Assembly: GCF_038404985.1 (NCBI RefSeq)
Contig: NZ_JBBKBA010000001.1
Coordinates: forward strand, 2,384,001-2,448,000
Length of the DNA: 64,000 nucleotides
From: Ferrovibrio sp. MS7
GTDB taxonomy: Bacteria > Pseudomonadota > Alphaproteobacteria > Ferrovibrionales > Ferrovibrionaceae
Direction of reading: 5' to 3'
A program made the translations under genes and the position numbers. Under the pieces are notes generated by a model that did no database searches, was not told where the DNA came from, and saw only the letters and a program-made list of their open reading frames with translations. Positions 24,958 through 32,421 of this stretch are shown one piece after another (positions within the stretch are counted from its first letter, which is position 1; every line of letters begins with the position of its first letter).

Positions 24958-26490
24958 ATGCCCACCGAATTGCACAGCGCGATTGCCGAGGCCCTGGCCG
25001 CGGCGAAACAGATGATCCGAGTCGGCGATTTCGTCGGCGCCTCCAAGTTGTGCGACAAGCTGCTGCGGGCAGCGCCGCGCCATGGCGAAGTGCTGCTGCT
25101 GCTCGGCCATGTGAAACTCTGCCAGGAAGATGCCGCCGCCGCCTCGCAGGCCCTGCGCGACGGCCTGGCGATCCGCCCCGATATCGCCGAAGGCTGGGTG
25201 CATCTCGGCCTTGTCAGCCGCATGCTGGGCGATAGCAATGGCGCCGCTGCGGCGTTTGGTTATGCGCTGAAGCTGGATCCGAAGAATTACCAGGCGATGA
25301 ATGGCCTCGGCTCGCTGGCGCAGGATGACAGCGATGTGTCCACTGCCGCGCAATGGTTTGCCCGCGCCAGCGAAGCCGCGCCGCTGGATCCGGTGCCGCG
25401 CAAGAATCACGCCTTCAACCTTGGAGTCATGGGGCGACTGGACGAAGCCGAAGCACAATTCGCCAAGGCCCTGGCGATCGATCCGAAGAATTACGAAACG
25501 CGCATGGATTTCGGCATGTTCCAACTGTCGCGCGGCGATTTCGCAAGCGGCTGGGATCTTTATGAAGGCCGCTGGCGCAGCCGCGCCTTCAAGGAGCCCG
25601 ATTGGGGCGGAGCCAAGCCGCGCTGGCAGGGCGAAGCCTTGGCCGGGCGCTCGCTGCTGCTCTGGGGCGAGCAGGGCATCGGCGATCAGGTCCTGCACGG
25701 CACCATGCTGCGCGATGCGATCCGCCGCGTCGATGCGGCAGGCAGTGGCAGCGGCCACGTCATCATTGCCGTGACCGACCGGCTAGTGCCGCTGTTCGAG
25801 CGGGCGCTCGCCGATCTATCGCTACCTGGTATCACCCTGGCCGTGACGCAGCGCCAGGGCGCGGCGGCAGCGGCCGATCTGCAATGTCCCTTCGGCAGCC
25901 TCGGGGGCATCCTGCGCCGCTCGGCAGCCGATTTCGCGACGCATGATGATGGTGCTTATCTGCGCGCCGACCCGGCGCGGCGCGATGCTTTGCGCCAGCG
26001 CTATCAGGCCTTGGCGCCGGGCAACCGGCTGCTTGGCGTCGCCTGGCGCAGCATCAACCCATTCCTGGCCAAGTCGAAGAATCTGTCGCTGGCCGATCTG
26101 GCGCCGGTTTTCGCACTGCCCGGCATTACCTGGGTGAACCTGCAGCATGGCGATGTGGCCGCGGAAATCGCCGCAAGCGGCGTGCCGCTGCATAACGACA
26201 CTACAATCGACACATTCCGCGATCTCGATGGCCATGCGGCCCAGCTTGCCGCGCTCGATGGCGTCGTTGCCATTAGCTGTTCCACGGTGCATCTCGCCGC
26301 GGCCCTCGGCGTGCGCGTCGATCTGCTGCTGCCGCGCGGGCCGGGCCGGCTGTGGTACTGGTCGCGGCCGGAACTGCCGGGGGCCGAGCGCAGCCGCTGG
26401 TACAAGTCGGTGCGGCTGTGGCATCAGCAGCAGCCGGGTGAGTGGCAACAACCGGTCGCGGCCGTGGCCGAGGCGCTGCGCCATGGCTGA
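24958..26490 (+). CDS. TPR-glycosyltransferase fusion, FlmG-like (copy 1)
   Basis: A 510-residue cytoplasmic protein. Residues about 10-200 are tetratricopeptide repeats (for example GWVHLGLVSRMLGDSNGAAA and LDEAEAQFAKALAIDPKN). Residues about 205-510 are a GT-B-type glycosyltransferase domain with LLLWGEQGIGDQVLHGTML, GVAWRSINPFLAKSKNLSL and a C-terminal sugar-nucleotide-type site VAISCSTVHLAAALGV. The plan is that of FlmG, the Caulobacter flagellin glycosyltransferase, and flagellin lies 1.7 kb downstream. The next paralogue starts 8 bases before this stop. Substrate sugar unknown. Confidence 0.82.
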   Translation: MPTELHSAIAEALAAAKQMIRVGDFVGASKLCDKLLRAAPRHGEVLLLLGHVKLCQEDAAAASQALRDGLAIRPDIAEGWVHLGLVSRMLGDSNGAAAAFGYALKLDPKNYQAMNGLGSLAQDDSDVSTAAQWFARASEAAPLDPVPRKNHAFNLGVMGRLDEAEAQFAKALAIDPKNYETRMDFGMFQLSRGDFASGWDLYEGRWRSRAFKEPDWGGAKPRWQGEALAGRSLLLWGEQGIGDQVLHGTMLRDAIRRVDAAGSGSGHVIIAVTDRLVPLFERALADLSLPGITLAVTQRQGAAAAADLQCPFGSLGGILRRSAADFATHDDGAYLRADPARRDALRQRYQALAPGNRLLGVAWRSINPFLAKSKNLSLADLAPVFALPGITWVNLQHGDVAAEIAASGVPLHNDTTIDTFRDLDGHAAQLAALDGVVAISCSTVHLAAALGVRVDLLLPRGPGRLWYWSRPELPGAERSRWYKSVRLWHQQQPGEWQQPVAAVAEALRHG

Positions 26491-28015
26491 TGCTGTTATG
26501 GTCCGGCTGCAGGCGGCATTGATGCAGCATCAGGCCGGCGACCTCGCGGCGGCACGGGCCGGCTATGAAGCCGTGCTGGCAATGCAGCCGGAACAGGCTG
26601 ATGCATTGCATCTGCTCGGCGTGCTGGAGGATCAGCAGGGACACCATGCCGAAGCCGTGGCGCTGATCCGCCGCGCCGTTGCCGCCAGTCCGCGCGCCGC
26701 GAATTTCCAGGGCAATCTCGGCAACGCCTTGCGGGCGCTGGGCGACCATGCCGAGGCCGAGGCCGCCTATCGCGAGGCCAACCGGCTAGATCCGGGTGAT
26801 CCCGAGGCGCTCTATAACCTCGGCAACCTGCTGCGCGACATGCGCAGGCTGGGTGAGGCGGAAGCTGCCTTCCACGCCACCCTGCGCCTGGCACCGAGGC
26901 ATCGCGATGCGCTGCATAACCTCGCCATGCTGCTGTGGGAAGAATATGACGCGCCGGAAGCCGATGCCTTTTTCGCGCAGGCACTTGCTCTCACCCCGCA
27001 GGATCATGCACTGCGCATGCATTACGGCCTCTATTGTCTGGGACGCGACCGCTTCGATCCCGGCTGGGCGCTCTATGAGTCGCGCTGGCAGAGTGGCCTC
27101 TATCCCGAACGCGACTGGGGCATGGGCAAGCCGCTGTGGCGCGGCGAACCGCTCGCGGGCCGCCATCTGCTGCTGTGGGGCGAGCAGGGTGTCGGCGACC
27201 AGATGCTGTATGGCACCATGCTGCGCGAGGCGATTCAGCGGGCTGGTGCGGGCCGTGTAACGATTGCCGTCAGCGACCGTCTGGTGCCGCTCTATGCCCG
27301 TGCCTTCAGCGCTCTCGGTGTTGCCGTGACCACGCGCGAAGGCGCGGCGGCGGCAGCCGATCTGCAATGCCCCTTCGCCAGCCTCGGCGGCATCCTGCGC
27401 CGTGCGCCGGCGGATTTCGCCGGGCATGACGGCGCCTATTTGCGCGCCGATCCGCAGCAGCGCGATACGTTGCGTCAGCGCTATGCTGCCTGGGCGAAAC
27501 CCGGCGACCGCCTGCTCGGCATTTCCTGGCGCAGCACCAATGCGCGGCTGGCGGATCACAAGAGCATTCCGCTGCCGCTGCTGGCGCCGCTTTTCGCGCT
27601 GCCCGGCATCACCTGGATCAGCGTGCAATATGGCGATGTGGCCGCAGATATCGCCGCCGCCGGTGCACCGGTGCGGATTGATGACAGCATCGACGCCATG
27701 CGTGACATGGATGGCTTCGCGGCGCAGCTTGGCGCTCTGGATGGCGTGGTCTCGATCAGCAACAGCGCCGTGCATATGGCCGGCGCGCTGGGGCTGCCCT
27801 GCGATCTACTGCTGCCGCTCGGGGCAGGGCGGCTATGGTACTGGCCGCGACCAGCCCCCGTACCGACGGCTGTACGGGCGGCAGTATCGGATAGCGATAC
27901 CGAATCTGACGCGAAAAGCCGCTGGTATGGCTCACTGCGGCTCTGGCATCAAACTGTCACGTGCGATTGGCGCGCGCCAATAGCGAACCTGGCGGGTTGC
28001 CTCAACCCGGGTTAG
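26483..28015 (+). CDS. TPR-glycosyltransferase fusion, FlmG-like (copy 2)
   Basis: A 510-residue paralogue of the preceding gene, overlapping it by 8 bases. The start MADAVMVRLQAALMQHQAGD is chosen because it fits the first TPR; the frame is open upstream only as a shadow of copy 1. TPRs cover about 5-200 (EALYNLGNLLRDMRRLGEAE). The transferase domain contains LLLWGEQGVGDQMLYGTMLR, GISWRSTNARLADHKSIPL and VSISNSAVHMAGALGLP. An insertion rich in Ser/Asp (SDSDTESDAKS, about 463-473) is absent from copy 1. It ends about 160 bases before flagellin and probably acts on flagellin before export (inference from family and position). Confidence 0.82.
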   Translation: MADAVMVRLQAALMQHQAGDLAAARAGYEAVLAMQPEQADALHLLGVLEDQQGHHAEAVALIRRAVAASPRAANFQGNLGNALRALGDHAEAEAAYREANRLDPGDPEALYNLGNLLRDMRRLGEAEAAFHATLRLAPRHRDALHNLAMLLWEEYDAPEADAFFAQALALTPQDHALRMHYGLYCLGRDRFDPGWALYESRWQSGLYPERDWGMGKPLWRGEPLAGRHLLLWGEQGVGDQMLYGTMLREAIQRAGAGRVTIAVSDRLVPLYARAFSALGVAVTTREGAAAAADLQCPFASLGGILRRAPADFAGHDGAYLRADPQQRDTLRQRYAAWAKPGDRLLGISWRSTNARLADHKSIPLPLLAPLFALPGITWISVQYGDVAADIAAAGAPVRIDDSIDAMRDMDGFAAQLGALDGVVSISNSAVHMAGALGLPCDLLLPLGAGRLWYWPRPAPVPTAVRAAVSDSDTESDAKSRWYGSLRLWHQTVTCDWRAPIANLAGCLNPG

Positions 28016-28092
28016 AGGCTTGATTCTCTAAAACAATTCCGGTTTTCGGGGATATTTCGGGCGAGACGTTAACCAAACTGTTAAAAAATCGC

Positions 28093-28121
28093 TTGACGGG
28101 TGTGTTCCCCGCCACTAATCT
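28093..28121 (+). promoter_or_regulatory. Flagellin promoter (sigma-70-like)
   Basis: TTGACG (28093-28098) and TAATCT (28116-28121) with a 17-base spacer. I found no sigma-54 (GG-N10-GC) site, which many alphaproteobacterial flagellins use. The start of transcription would be near 28128. Confidence 0.65.
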
Positions 28122-28126
28122 CACTC

Positions 28127-28146
28127 CGACTTCCAAAAGGGAGTCG
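28127..28146 (+). promoter_or_regulatory. Stem-loop at the 5' end of the flagellin mRNA
   Basis: CGACTTCC-AAAA-GGGAGTCG forms an 8-bp stem (one G-U) with an AAAA loop. It coincides with the predicted transcription start, so it would be the very 5' end of the mRNA, in a leader of about 48 bases. FlbT acts on the flagellin 5' leader in Caulobacter, which makes this a candidate target (inference). Confidence 0.6.
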
Positions 28147-28175
28147 ACCTCAATCCTAGAACAGGAGTGACTACT

Positions 28176-28997
28176 ATGGCCAATTCAGTAAATACCAACA
28201 TCGGTGCCCTCGTCGCGCTTTCCTCGCTGCGCTCGACCAACGCCGACCTCGACAAGACCTCCAAGCGCATCCAGACCGGCTTCCGCGTTGCGGACGCGCA
28301 GGATGATGCCGCCGTTTTCGCCGTTGCCCAGGGTATTCGTGGCAACGTTAAGGCCTACGCCTCGGTGCAGTCCTCGCTGGCTGCCGGTGAAGGCCTCGGC
28401 CAGGTGACTGGCGCCGCTCTGACCGGCATCTCGAACCTCGTGGGTGACCTCAAGGCCAAGTTCGCCAACCTGGCGGACGGCTCGCTGACCGCTGAGCAGC
28501 GCACCACCTACCAGAACGACGCCAACCAGATCCTGAGCCAGATCACCAACTTCGTGAATCAGGCCACCTACAACGGCAAGAACCTGCTGAACACCACCGC
28601 CACGGTGACCTTCGTGGCCGACGTGTCCGGCACCACCTTGACGCTGCAGACCGGCAACAACACGCTGAACGGCGCGACCGACCTCGGCCAGGTGATCACT
28701 GACTTCACCGACGCCTCGCAGTACTCGACCTCGCTCGCCAGCCTGAACACCTTCGAAGGCCTGGTGAACTCGATCTCCGCGCAGGTTGCCGCGCAGAGCC
28801 GTTCGCTGTCGCTGCAGCGCAGCTTCGTGAACGACCTGGTGGACGCGACCAAGAAGGGCCTCGGCGCCCTGGTGGACGCGGACGTCGCCGCCGAATCCGC
28901 TGCCCTGCAGTCCCTGCAGGTTCGTCAGCAGCTCGGCGTCCAGGCGCTCTCGATCGCCAACCAGCAGCCGAACACCCTGCTCAGCCTGTTCCGCTAA
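28176..28997 (+). CDS. Flagellin (short form)
   Basis: A 273-residue filament protein. The conserved D0/D1 N-terminal domain (MANSVNTNIGALVALSSL, then QTGFRVADAQDDAAVFAVAQ) and C-terminal domain (SLQVRQQLGVQALSIANQQ, ending LLSLFR) are present. The variable middle is only about 60 residues (about 135-195), as in Caulobacter-type flagellins. The middle is rich in Thr/Ser (TATVTFVADVSGTTLTLQTG), which would offer O-glycosylation sites. The ATG at 28176 follows an ACAGGAG ribosome-binding site at 28161-28167. Confidence 0.95.
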   Translation: MANSVNTNIGALVALSSLRSTNADLDKTSKRIQTGFRVADAQDDAAVFAVAQGIRGNVKAYASVQSSLAAGEGLGQVTGAALTGISNLVGDLKAKFANLADGSLTAEQRTTYQNDANQILSQITNFVNQATYNGKNLLNTTATVTFVADVSGTTLTLQTGNNTLNGATDLGQVITDFTDASQYSTSLASLNTFEGLVNSISAQVAAQSRSLSLQRSFVNDLVDATKKGLGALVDADVAAESAALQSLQVRQQLGVQALSIANQQPNTLLSLFR

Positions 28998-29037
28998 TAG
29001 CGGTCAAGCTAAACCGATTGCCGGCAGCAGCCGGCGG

Positions 29038-29068
29038 AAAAGGGGCCGCAAGGCCCCTTTTCTTTTTG
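29038..29068 (+). terminator. Terminator after flagellin
   Basis: The stem AAAAGGGGCC-GCAA-GGCCCCTTTT (29038-29061) is followed by CTTTTTG. Confidence 0.92.
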
Positions 29069-29198
29069 CCATAATGTGACGGTGGGGAGGTAAACCGCGC
29101 AGGGAGCTTCCATAAGCGCGGACAATCGTCTAGCGTCCAGCCAATAACGTCCATGCAGAAAGAGGACCGGGGGCCTTCATGGCGCCCGGAGGTTGTCC

Positions 29199-29615
29199 GT
29201 GCCGCTCATCATCACGCTTAAAGCAGGCGAGAAGTTCATCCTGAATCGGGCAGTGCTGAGTCTGTCCAAGTCAGCCAGCATCGTGATCGAAAACAAGGCT
29301 TCCTTCCTGCGCGAAAAGCATATCATGCGCCTGGAAGACGCAGTCACCCCAGCCAAGAAAATCTACTATCTATGCCAGCTCACATATTTGTGGGAAGATC
29401 GCTTCGAAGAATTTTATCCCCAGATCAAGCAGCTTTGTTTGGACTTCGTTAATGCCGCCCCGAGTACCAATGCCTTGATCGCGAGTATCGGTGCGGCCTT
29501 GGCGCAACAGGACTTTTTCCGCCTCCTGAAGCATGCCCGCCGGCTGATTGAAGTGGAGAGGAGATTGCTCGATGTCGGGAATAAATCCGTACACCAAAGC
29601 CCAGAACGTCCTTGA
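29199..29615 (+). CDS. flbT: FlbT, post-transcriptional regulator of flagellin
   Basis: A 138-residue protein of the FlbT family, which binds flagellin mRNA leaders and couples flagellin synthesis to filament assembly in alphaproteobacteria. The GTG start at 29199 gives PLIITLKAGEKFILNRAVL, the usual family beginning, and has a GGAGG ribosome-binding site 7 bases upstream; an in-frame TTG at 29193 overlaps that site and is rejected. Conserved parts include IVIENKASFLREKHIM and KKIYYLCQLTYL. The 3' end overlaps flaF by 44 bases, so the two are co-translated. Confidence 0.92.
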   Translation: MPLIITLKAGEKFILNRAVLSLSKSASIVIENKASFLREKHIMRLEDAVTPAKKIYYLCQLTYLWEDRFEEFYPQIKQLCLDFVNAAPSTNALIASIGAALAQQDFFRLLKHARRLIEVERRLLDVGNKSVHQSPERP

Positions 29616-29934
29616 GACGCCGCGCCAGATTGAATATCGGCTGTTCTCGTCGGTGACGCGTGCGCTGATGGATGTGCGCCAGCTGATGCAGAGCAAACAT
29701 CCCGGCGATGTTGCCCGCGTCGCCTATGCTATCGGCTGGAACCGCGATGTTTGGAACCATCTGATGCCGGAAGTGCTGGACGAGAAGAATCCGATGAACC
29801 GCGACCTCAAGCTGTCGCTGATCAACATCTGTATTTTCGTCAACAAGCGCACCGACGAGATCACCGAAGGCCGCTCCACCGATATCGAGCCGCTGATCGC
29901 GGTCAACCGCAATATCATGGAAGGCCTGAAGTAA
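29572..29934 (+). CDS. flaF: FlaF, flagellin secretion/assembly regulator
   Basis: A 120-residue member of the FlaF family, which partners FlbT and acts positively on flagellin production or secretion. The ATG at 29572 (MSGINPYTKAQNVLETPRQIE) lies inside flbT and has a GGAGAGGAG-type ribosome-binding site. RDLKLSLINICIFVNKRTDEI near the C-terminus is the family signature. The next gene starts 6 bases after its stop, which ties the third TPR-glycosyltransferase to this regulatory operon. Confidence 0.92.
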   Translation: MSGINPYTKAQNVLETPRQIEYRLFSSVTRALMDVRQLMQSKHPGDVARVAYAIGWNRDVWNHLMPEVLDEKNPMNRDLKLSLINICIFVNKRTDEITEGRSTDIEPLIAVNRNIMEGLK

Positions 29935-29940
29935 GGCCCG

Positions 29941-31584
29941 ATGAATGGCGTGCCGGAGGAAGCCGCAGCCATAGGCAAGCTGTGGCTGGAAGCCAAGAGC
30001 GCGCGCCAGTCCGGCAATCTTGCCGCCTCTACCGAACATCTGCGCCGGGCGCTCGCCATCGCGCCTGACAATCCACTCATCCTGCGCCAACTGGCGGTGC
30101 AGTTGCGCCATGCTGGCGCGCTGCAGGAAGCTCTGGCCTTGCTCGAACCCGCCTTGCCGCTGGCCATCGAGCATCCCGACCTGGCTTTGACCCTTGCCGA
30201 TTGTCTGCTGCAGCAGGGTGGCCCGCGCGCCGCGCTTGCCACGCTTGACTATGTGCTGCGCCAGCGCGGGGACCAGCCGGCAGAACTGCTGCTTGGCAAG
30301 GCGCGGCTGCATTACATGCAGCATGAATTCCCCGCCGCCGAAGCCGCCTTGCGCGACGTGGTGCGCCAGTCGCCGCAGCGGGCGGAAGCCTGGTCCTTGC
30401 TCAGCGCCATTGCCATCGAACTCGGCCGCGATGAGGAAGCCGGCACCGCCAGCCGGCTGGCGCTGAAAATCGACCCGAAGCAGGTGATTGCACTCGGCAC
30501 CAAGGGGCAGCTTGCCGCCGAGGCCGGCGATAGCGATGCGGCGCGGCATTTCTTCGATCGTGCCCTGGCGCTGGAGCCGGATAACGCCCGCATCCACTAC
30601 ATGCTCGGCCTGCTCGATCTCTCGCTCGGCAATTATGCCGCGGGCTGGCGCGGCTTTGCCTGGCGTCACCGGGTGACACCGCGCATCGCTGCCGATTTCA
30701 GCTACGGCCTGCCAGCCTGGCAGCCGGCGGAGACCGCGCCGCAGGGCCGCCTGCTGATCTGGGGTGAGCAGGGCATCGGCGACGAGATCATGTTTGCCGG
30801 CATGGTAAGTGGGTTGCTGGTGCGCGAGGTGCGGCCGCTGCTGCTCACCGATCCGCGCCTGGCGCCGCTGTTTTCACGGTCGCTGCCGGGCATCGATGTG
30901 GCCGCGCGCCACCCTGGATTTGCCCCGCGCAGCGAAGGCATCACGCGCCAGATAGCGGCTGGCGATCTCGGTGCGCTGCTGCGCCCAGACCGCGCGGCGT
31001 TTCCGGTGCGCAGCCGCTACCTTGCCGCAGACCCGGCAAGGGTACGCCACTTCCGCGCCAAATATGCCGAATTGGCGCGCGGCAACAAACTGGTCGGCAT
31101 TGCCTGGCGCAGCAGCAACGCGGCGCAGGGGCCTTACAAGTCGCTGGCGCTCGACGATTTCGCCCCGCTGCTGCGGCAGCCGGGCTGCTGCTTCATCAAT
31201 CTCCAGTATGGCAATAACGCCGCCGAGATCGCGGCCTTGCGTGAGACGCATGGCCTTGTGCTGCATGACGACGACGAGGTCGATCCTTTGCGCTCGCTTG
31301 AAGACCAGGCGGCACAGATCGCGGCGCTGGATTGCGTGGTCAGTACGTCGAATTCCGCCGTGCATCTGGCCGGCGCGCTGGGGGTGCCGACCTGGCTGCT
31401 GCTGCCGCACCGGGGGCGTGGCGTGCAGTGGTATTGGGGGCAGGCCGGTGCCGAGACGCCATGGTACAGCAGCCTCCGGTTGTTGCGATCTGCCGCCAGC
31501 GAAACCCTGGCCGTGCAGCTCCAGCGGAGAATGGCCGAGTTCGCCGCCTGGCTGGCCGATTTCCGCGCTGTAACCGCTAATTGA
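29941..31584 (+). CDS. TPR-glycosyltransferase fusion, FlmG-like (copy 3)
   Basis: A 547-residue protein with a longer TPR array (about 10-230, HLRRALAIAPDNPLILRQLA and further repeats) and the same C-terminal transferase-like domain: LLIWGEQGIGDEIMFAGMVS, GIAWRSSNAAQGPYKSLAL and VSTSNSAVHLAGALGVPTW. It is more diverged from copies 1 and 2 than they are from each other: the ADLQCPF-type segment that follows the first motif in copies 1 and 2 is not evident. It starts 6 bases after flaF, so it is the last gene of flbT-flaF-TPR. It may modify flagellin with a different sugar or act at a different step (inference). Confidence 0.8.
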   Translation: MNGVPEEAAAIGKLWLEAKSARQSGNLAASTEHLRRALAIAPDNPLILRQLAVQLRHAGALQEALALLEPALPLAIEHPDLALTLADCLLQQGGPRAALATLDYVLRQRGDQPAELLLGKARLHYMQHEFPAAEAALRDVVRQSPQRAEAWSLLSAIAIELGRDEEAGTASRLALKIDPKQVIALGTKGQLAAEAGDSDAARHFFDRALALEPDNARIHYMLGLLDLSLGNYAAGWRGFAWRHRVTPRIAADFSYGLPAWQPAETAPQGRLLIWGEQGIGDEIMFAGMVSGLLVREVRPLLLTDPRLAPLFSRSLPGIDVAARHPGFAPRSEGITRQIAAGDLGALLRPDRAAFPVRSRYLAADPARVRHFRAKYAELARGNKLVGIAWRSSNAAQGPYKSLALDDFAPLLRQPGCCFINLQYGNNAAEIAALRETHGLVLHDDDEVDPLRSLEDQAAQIAALDCVVSTSNSAVHLAGALGVPTWLLLPHRGRGVQWYWGQAGAETPWYSSLRLLRSAASETLAVQLQRRMAEFAAWLADFRAVTAN

Positions 31585-31697
31585 ATGGTAATCTCGGGAA
31601 GGTTAACCGTATTTACAAATGGTCAACTAGTTTGTGGGAAGAAGAGGGCGTAGGCTCTGCACCGAGCCGGGAATAACTTGAAAAGGGGGCTTGGCCC

Positions 31698-31919
31698 ATG
31701 GCGATGTCGGAAGAGGAACAGAGCAAGGTGACGCGCGAAGCCTTTGTGGCTTCGTGGGAAGCGCTGGTGAATGGCGGCGTGTCGCGCGAGATCGTGGCGG
31801 CGATTGCCATGAGCATGGCGTTGGCTGAGCTCACGGCCATCTTCGGCAAGGCGGTGACCGCCCATGGCTTGGAGAAGCTGCCCGATACCATCCGCTCGGG
31901 TGCCTTTGATCCCAAGTAA
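31698..31919 (+). CDS. Small helical protein downstream of the flagellin locus, unknown
   Basis: A 73-residue ORF (MAMSEEEQSKVTREAFVASW, then IVAAIAMSMALAELTAIFGK) with a G-rich ribosome-binding region about 10 bases upstream and a terminator 55 bases after the stop. It is predicted fully helical and has no signal peptide. An alternative ATG is at codon 3. I do not recognise the family. Its place between the third TPR-glycosyltransferase and a motility-like small protein suggests a flagellar or surface role, without proof. Confidence 0.6.
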   Translation: MAMSEEEQSKVTREAFVASWEALVNGGVSREIVAAIAMSMALAELTAIFGKAVTAHGLEKLPDTIRSGAFDPK

Positions 31920-31973
31920 GGGTGATCCCAAGTCAGGGGTGAGCTGACTTAACAGTTCCTGCGAATTTTTCAA

Positions 31974-32005
31974 ACGGCACCGGCTGCAGACGCAGCCGGT
32001 GCCGT
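31974..32005 (+). terminator. Strong hairpin after the small protein
   Basis: A 14-bp perfect stem with loop AGAC (31974-32005), followed by TCGTCTTTTCG. It probably ends plus-strand transcription. Confidence 0.7.
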
Positions 32006-32044
32006 TCGTCTTTTCGTCAGCAGGCTGGGCGAGGCACAAACATT

Positions 32045-32067
32045 AAGGGCGGCCATTGGCCGCCCTT
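32045..32067 (-). terminator. Hairpin downstream of the 66-residue gene
   Basis: AAGGGCGGCC pairs with GGCCGCCCTT across a 3-base loop, just downstream of the minus-strand small gene. The T-run is poor, so termination is likely but not certain. Confidence 0.5.
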
Positions 32068-32090
32068 GACGCTTGCGCAGGACTCCGGCT

Positions 32091-32291
32091 TTACGCCGAC
32101 ACATCCACCTGACCACCAACACCTTCGGGCAACGGGCCCGCTGATGCACTGGTGCCGCCGCCCTGGTTGGCAGCAGCGGTGATCTGCTTGATGTTGTCGA
32201 GGCTGGCGGAGACGGCGCTGAGCACGCTGAGCTGCGTATCGCGGGCGACTTTAAGCCCGACCAACTGCAGTTCCTGGGAAATCGCGGTCAT
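32091..32291 (-). CDS. Small YjfB-like putative motility protein
   Basis: 66 residues from the ATG at 32289-32291, which has an AGGAGG ribosome-binding site. The helical N-terminal part MTAISQELQLVGLKVARDTQ followed by LSVLSAVSASLDNIKQI has the spacing of YjfB-like putative motility proteins; the tail is Gly/Ser-rich. The match is weak and made by eye. It is encoded opposite to the flagellin genes and shares the intergenic space with the monooxygenase gene. Confidence 0.55.
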   Translation of the reverse strand: MTAISQELQLVGLKVARDTQLSVLSAVSASLDNIKQITAAANQGGGTSASAGPLPEGVGGQVDVSA

Positions 32292-32421
32292 CGATGCCTC
32301 CTTCTGAAGCGACGTGGGAATTTTACGACTCACCGCCCAGCGGCGGCAAGGGGCTGTTTAGCGCTTTATTGTGTCGGGTATCACGCCTATTTTTGTTTCA
32401 ATTGTTTCACGGGAGGAAGCC

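Noticed and set aside
26147-26482. Upstream extension of TPR-glycosyltransferase copy 2
   Set aside because: Overlaps copy 1 in another frame and gives Arg/Cys-rich shadow sequence; the TPR region begins at the ATG at 26483.
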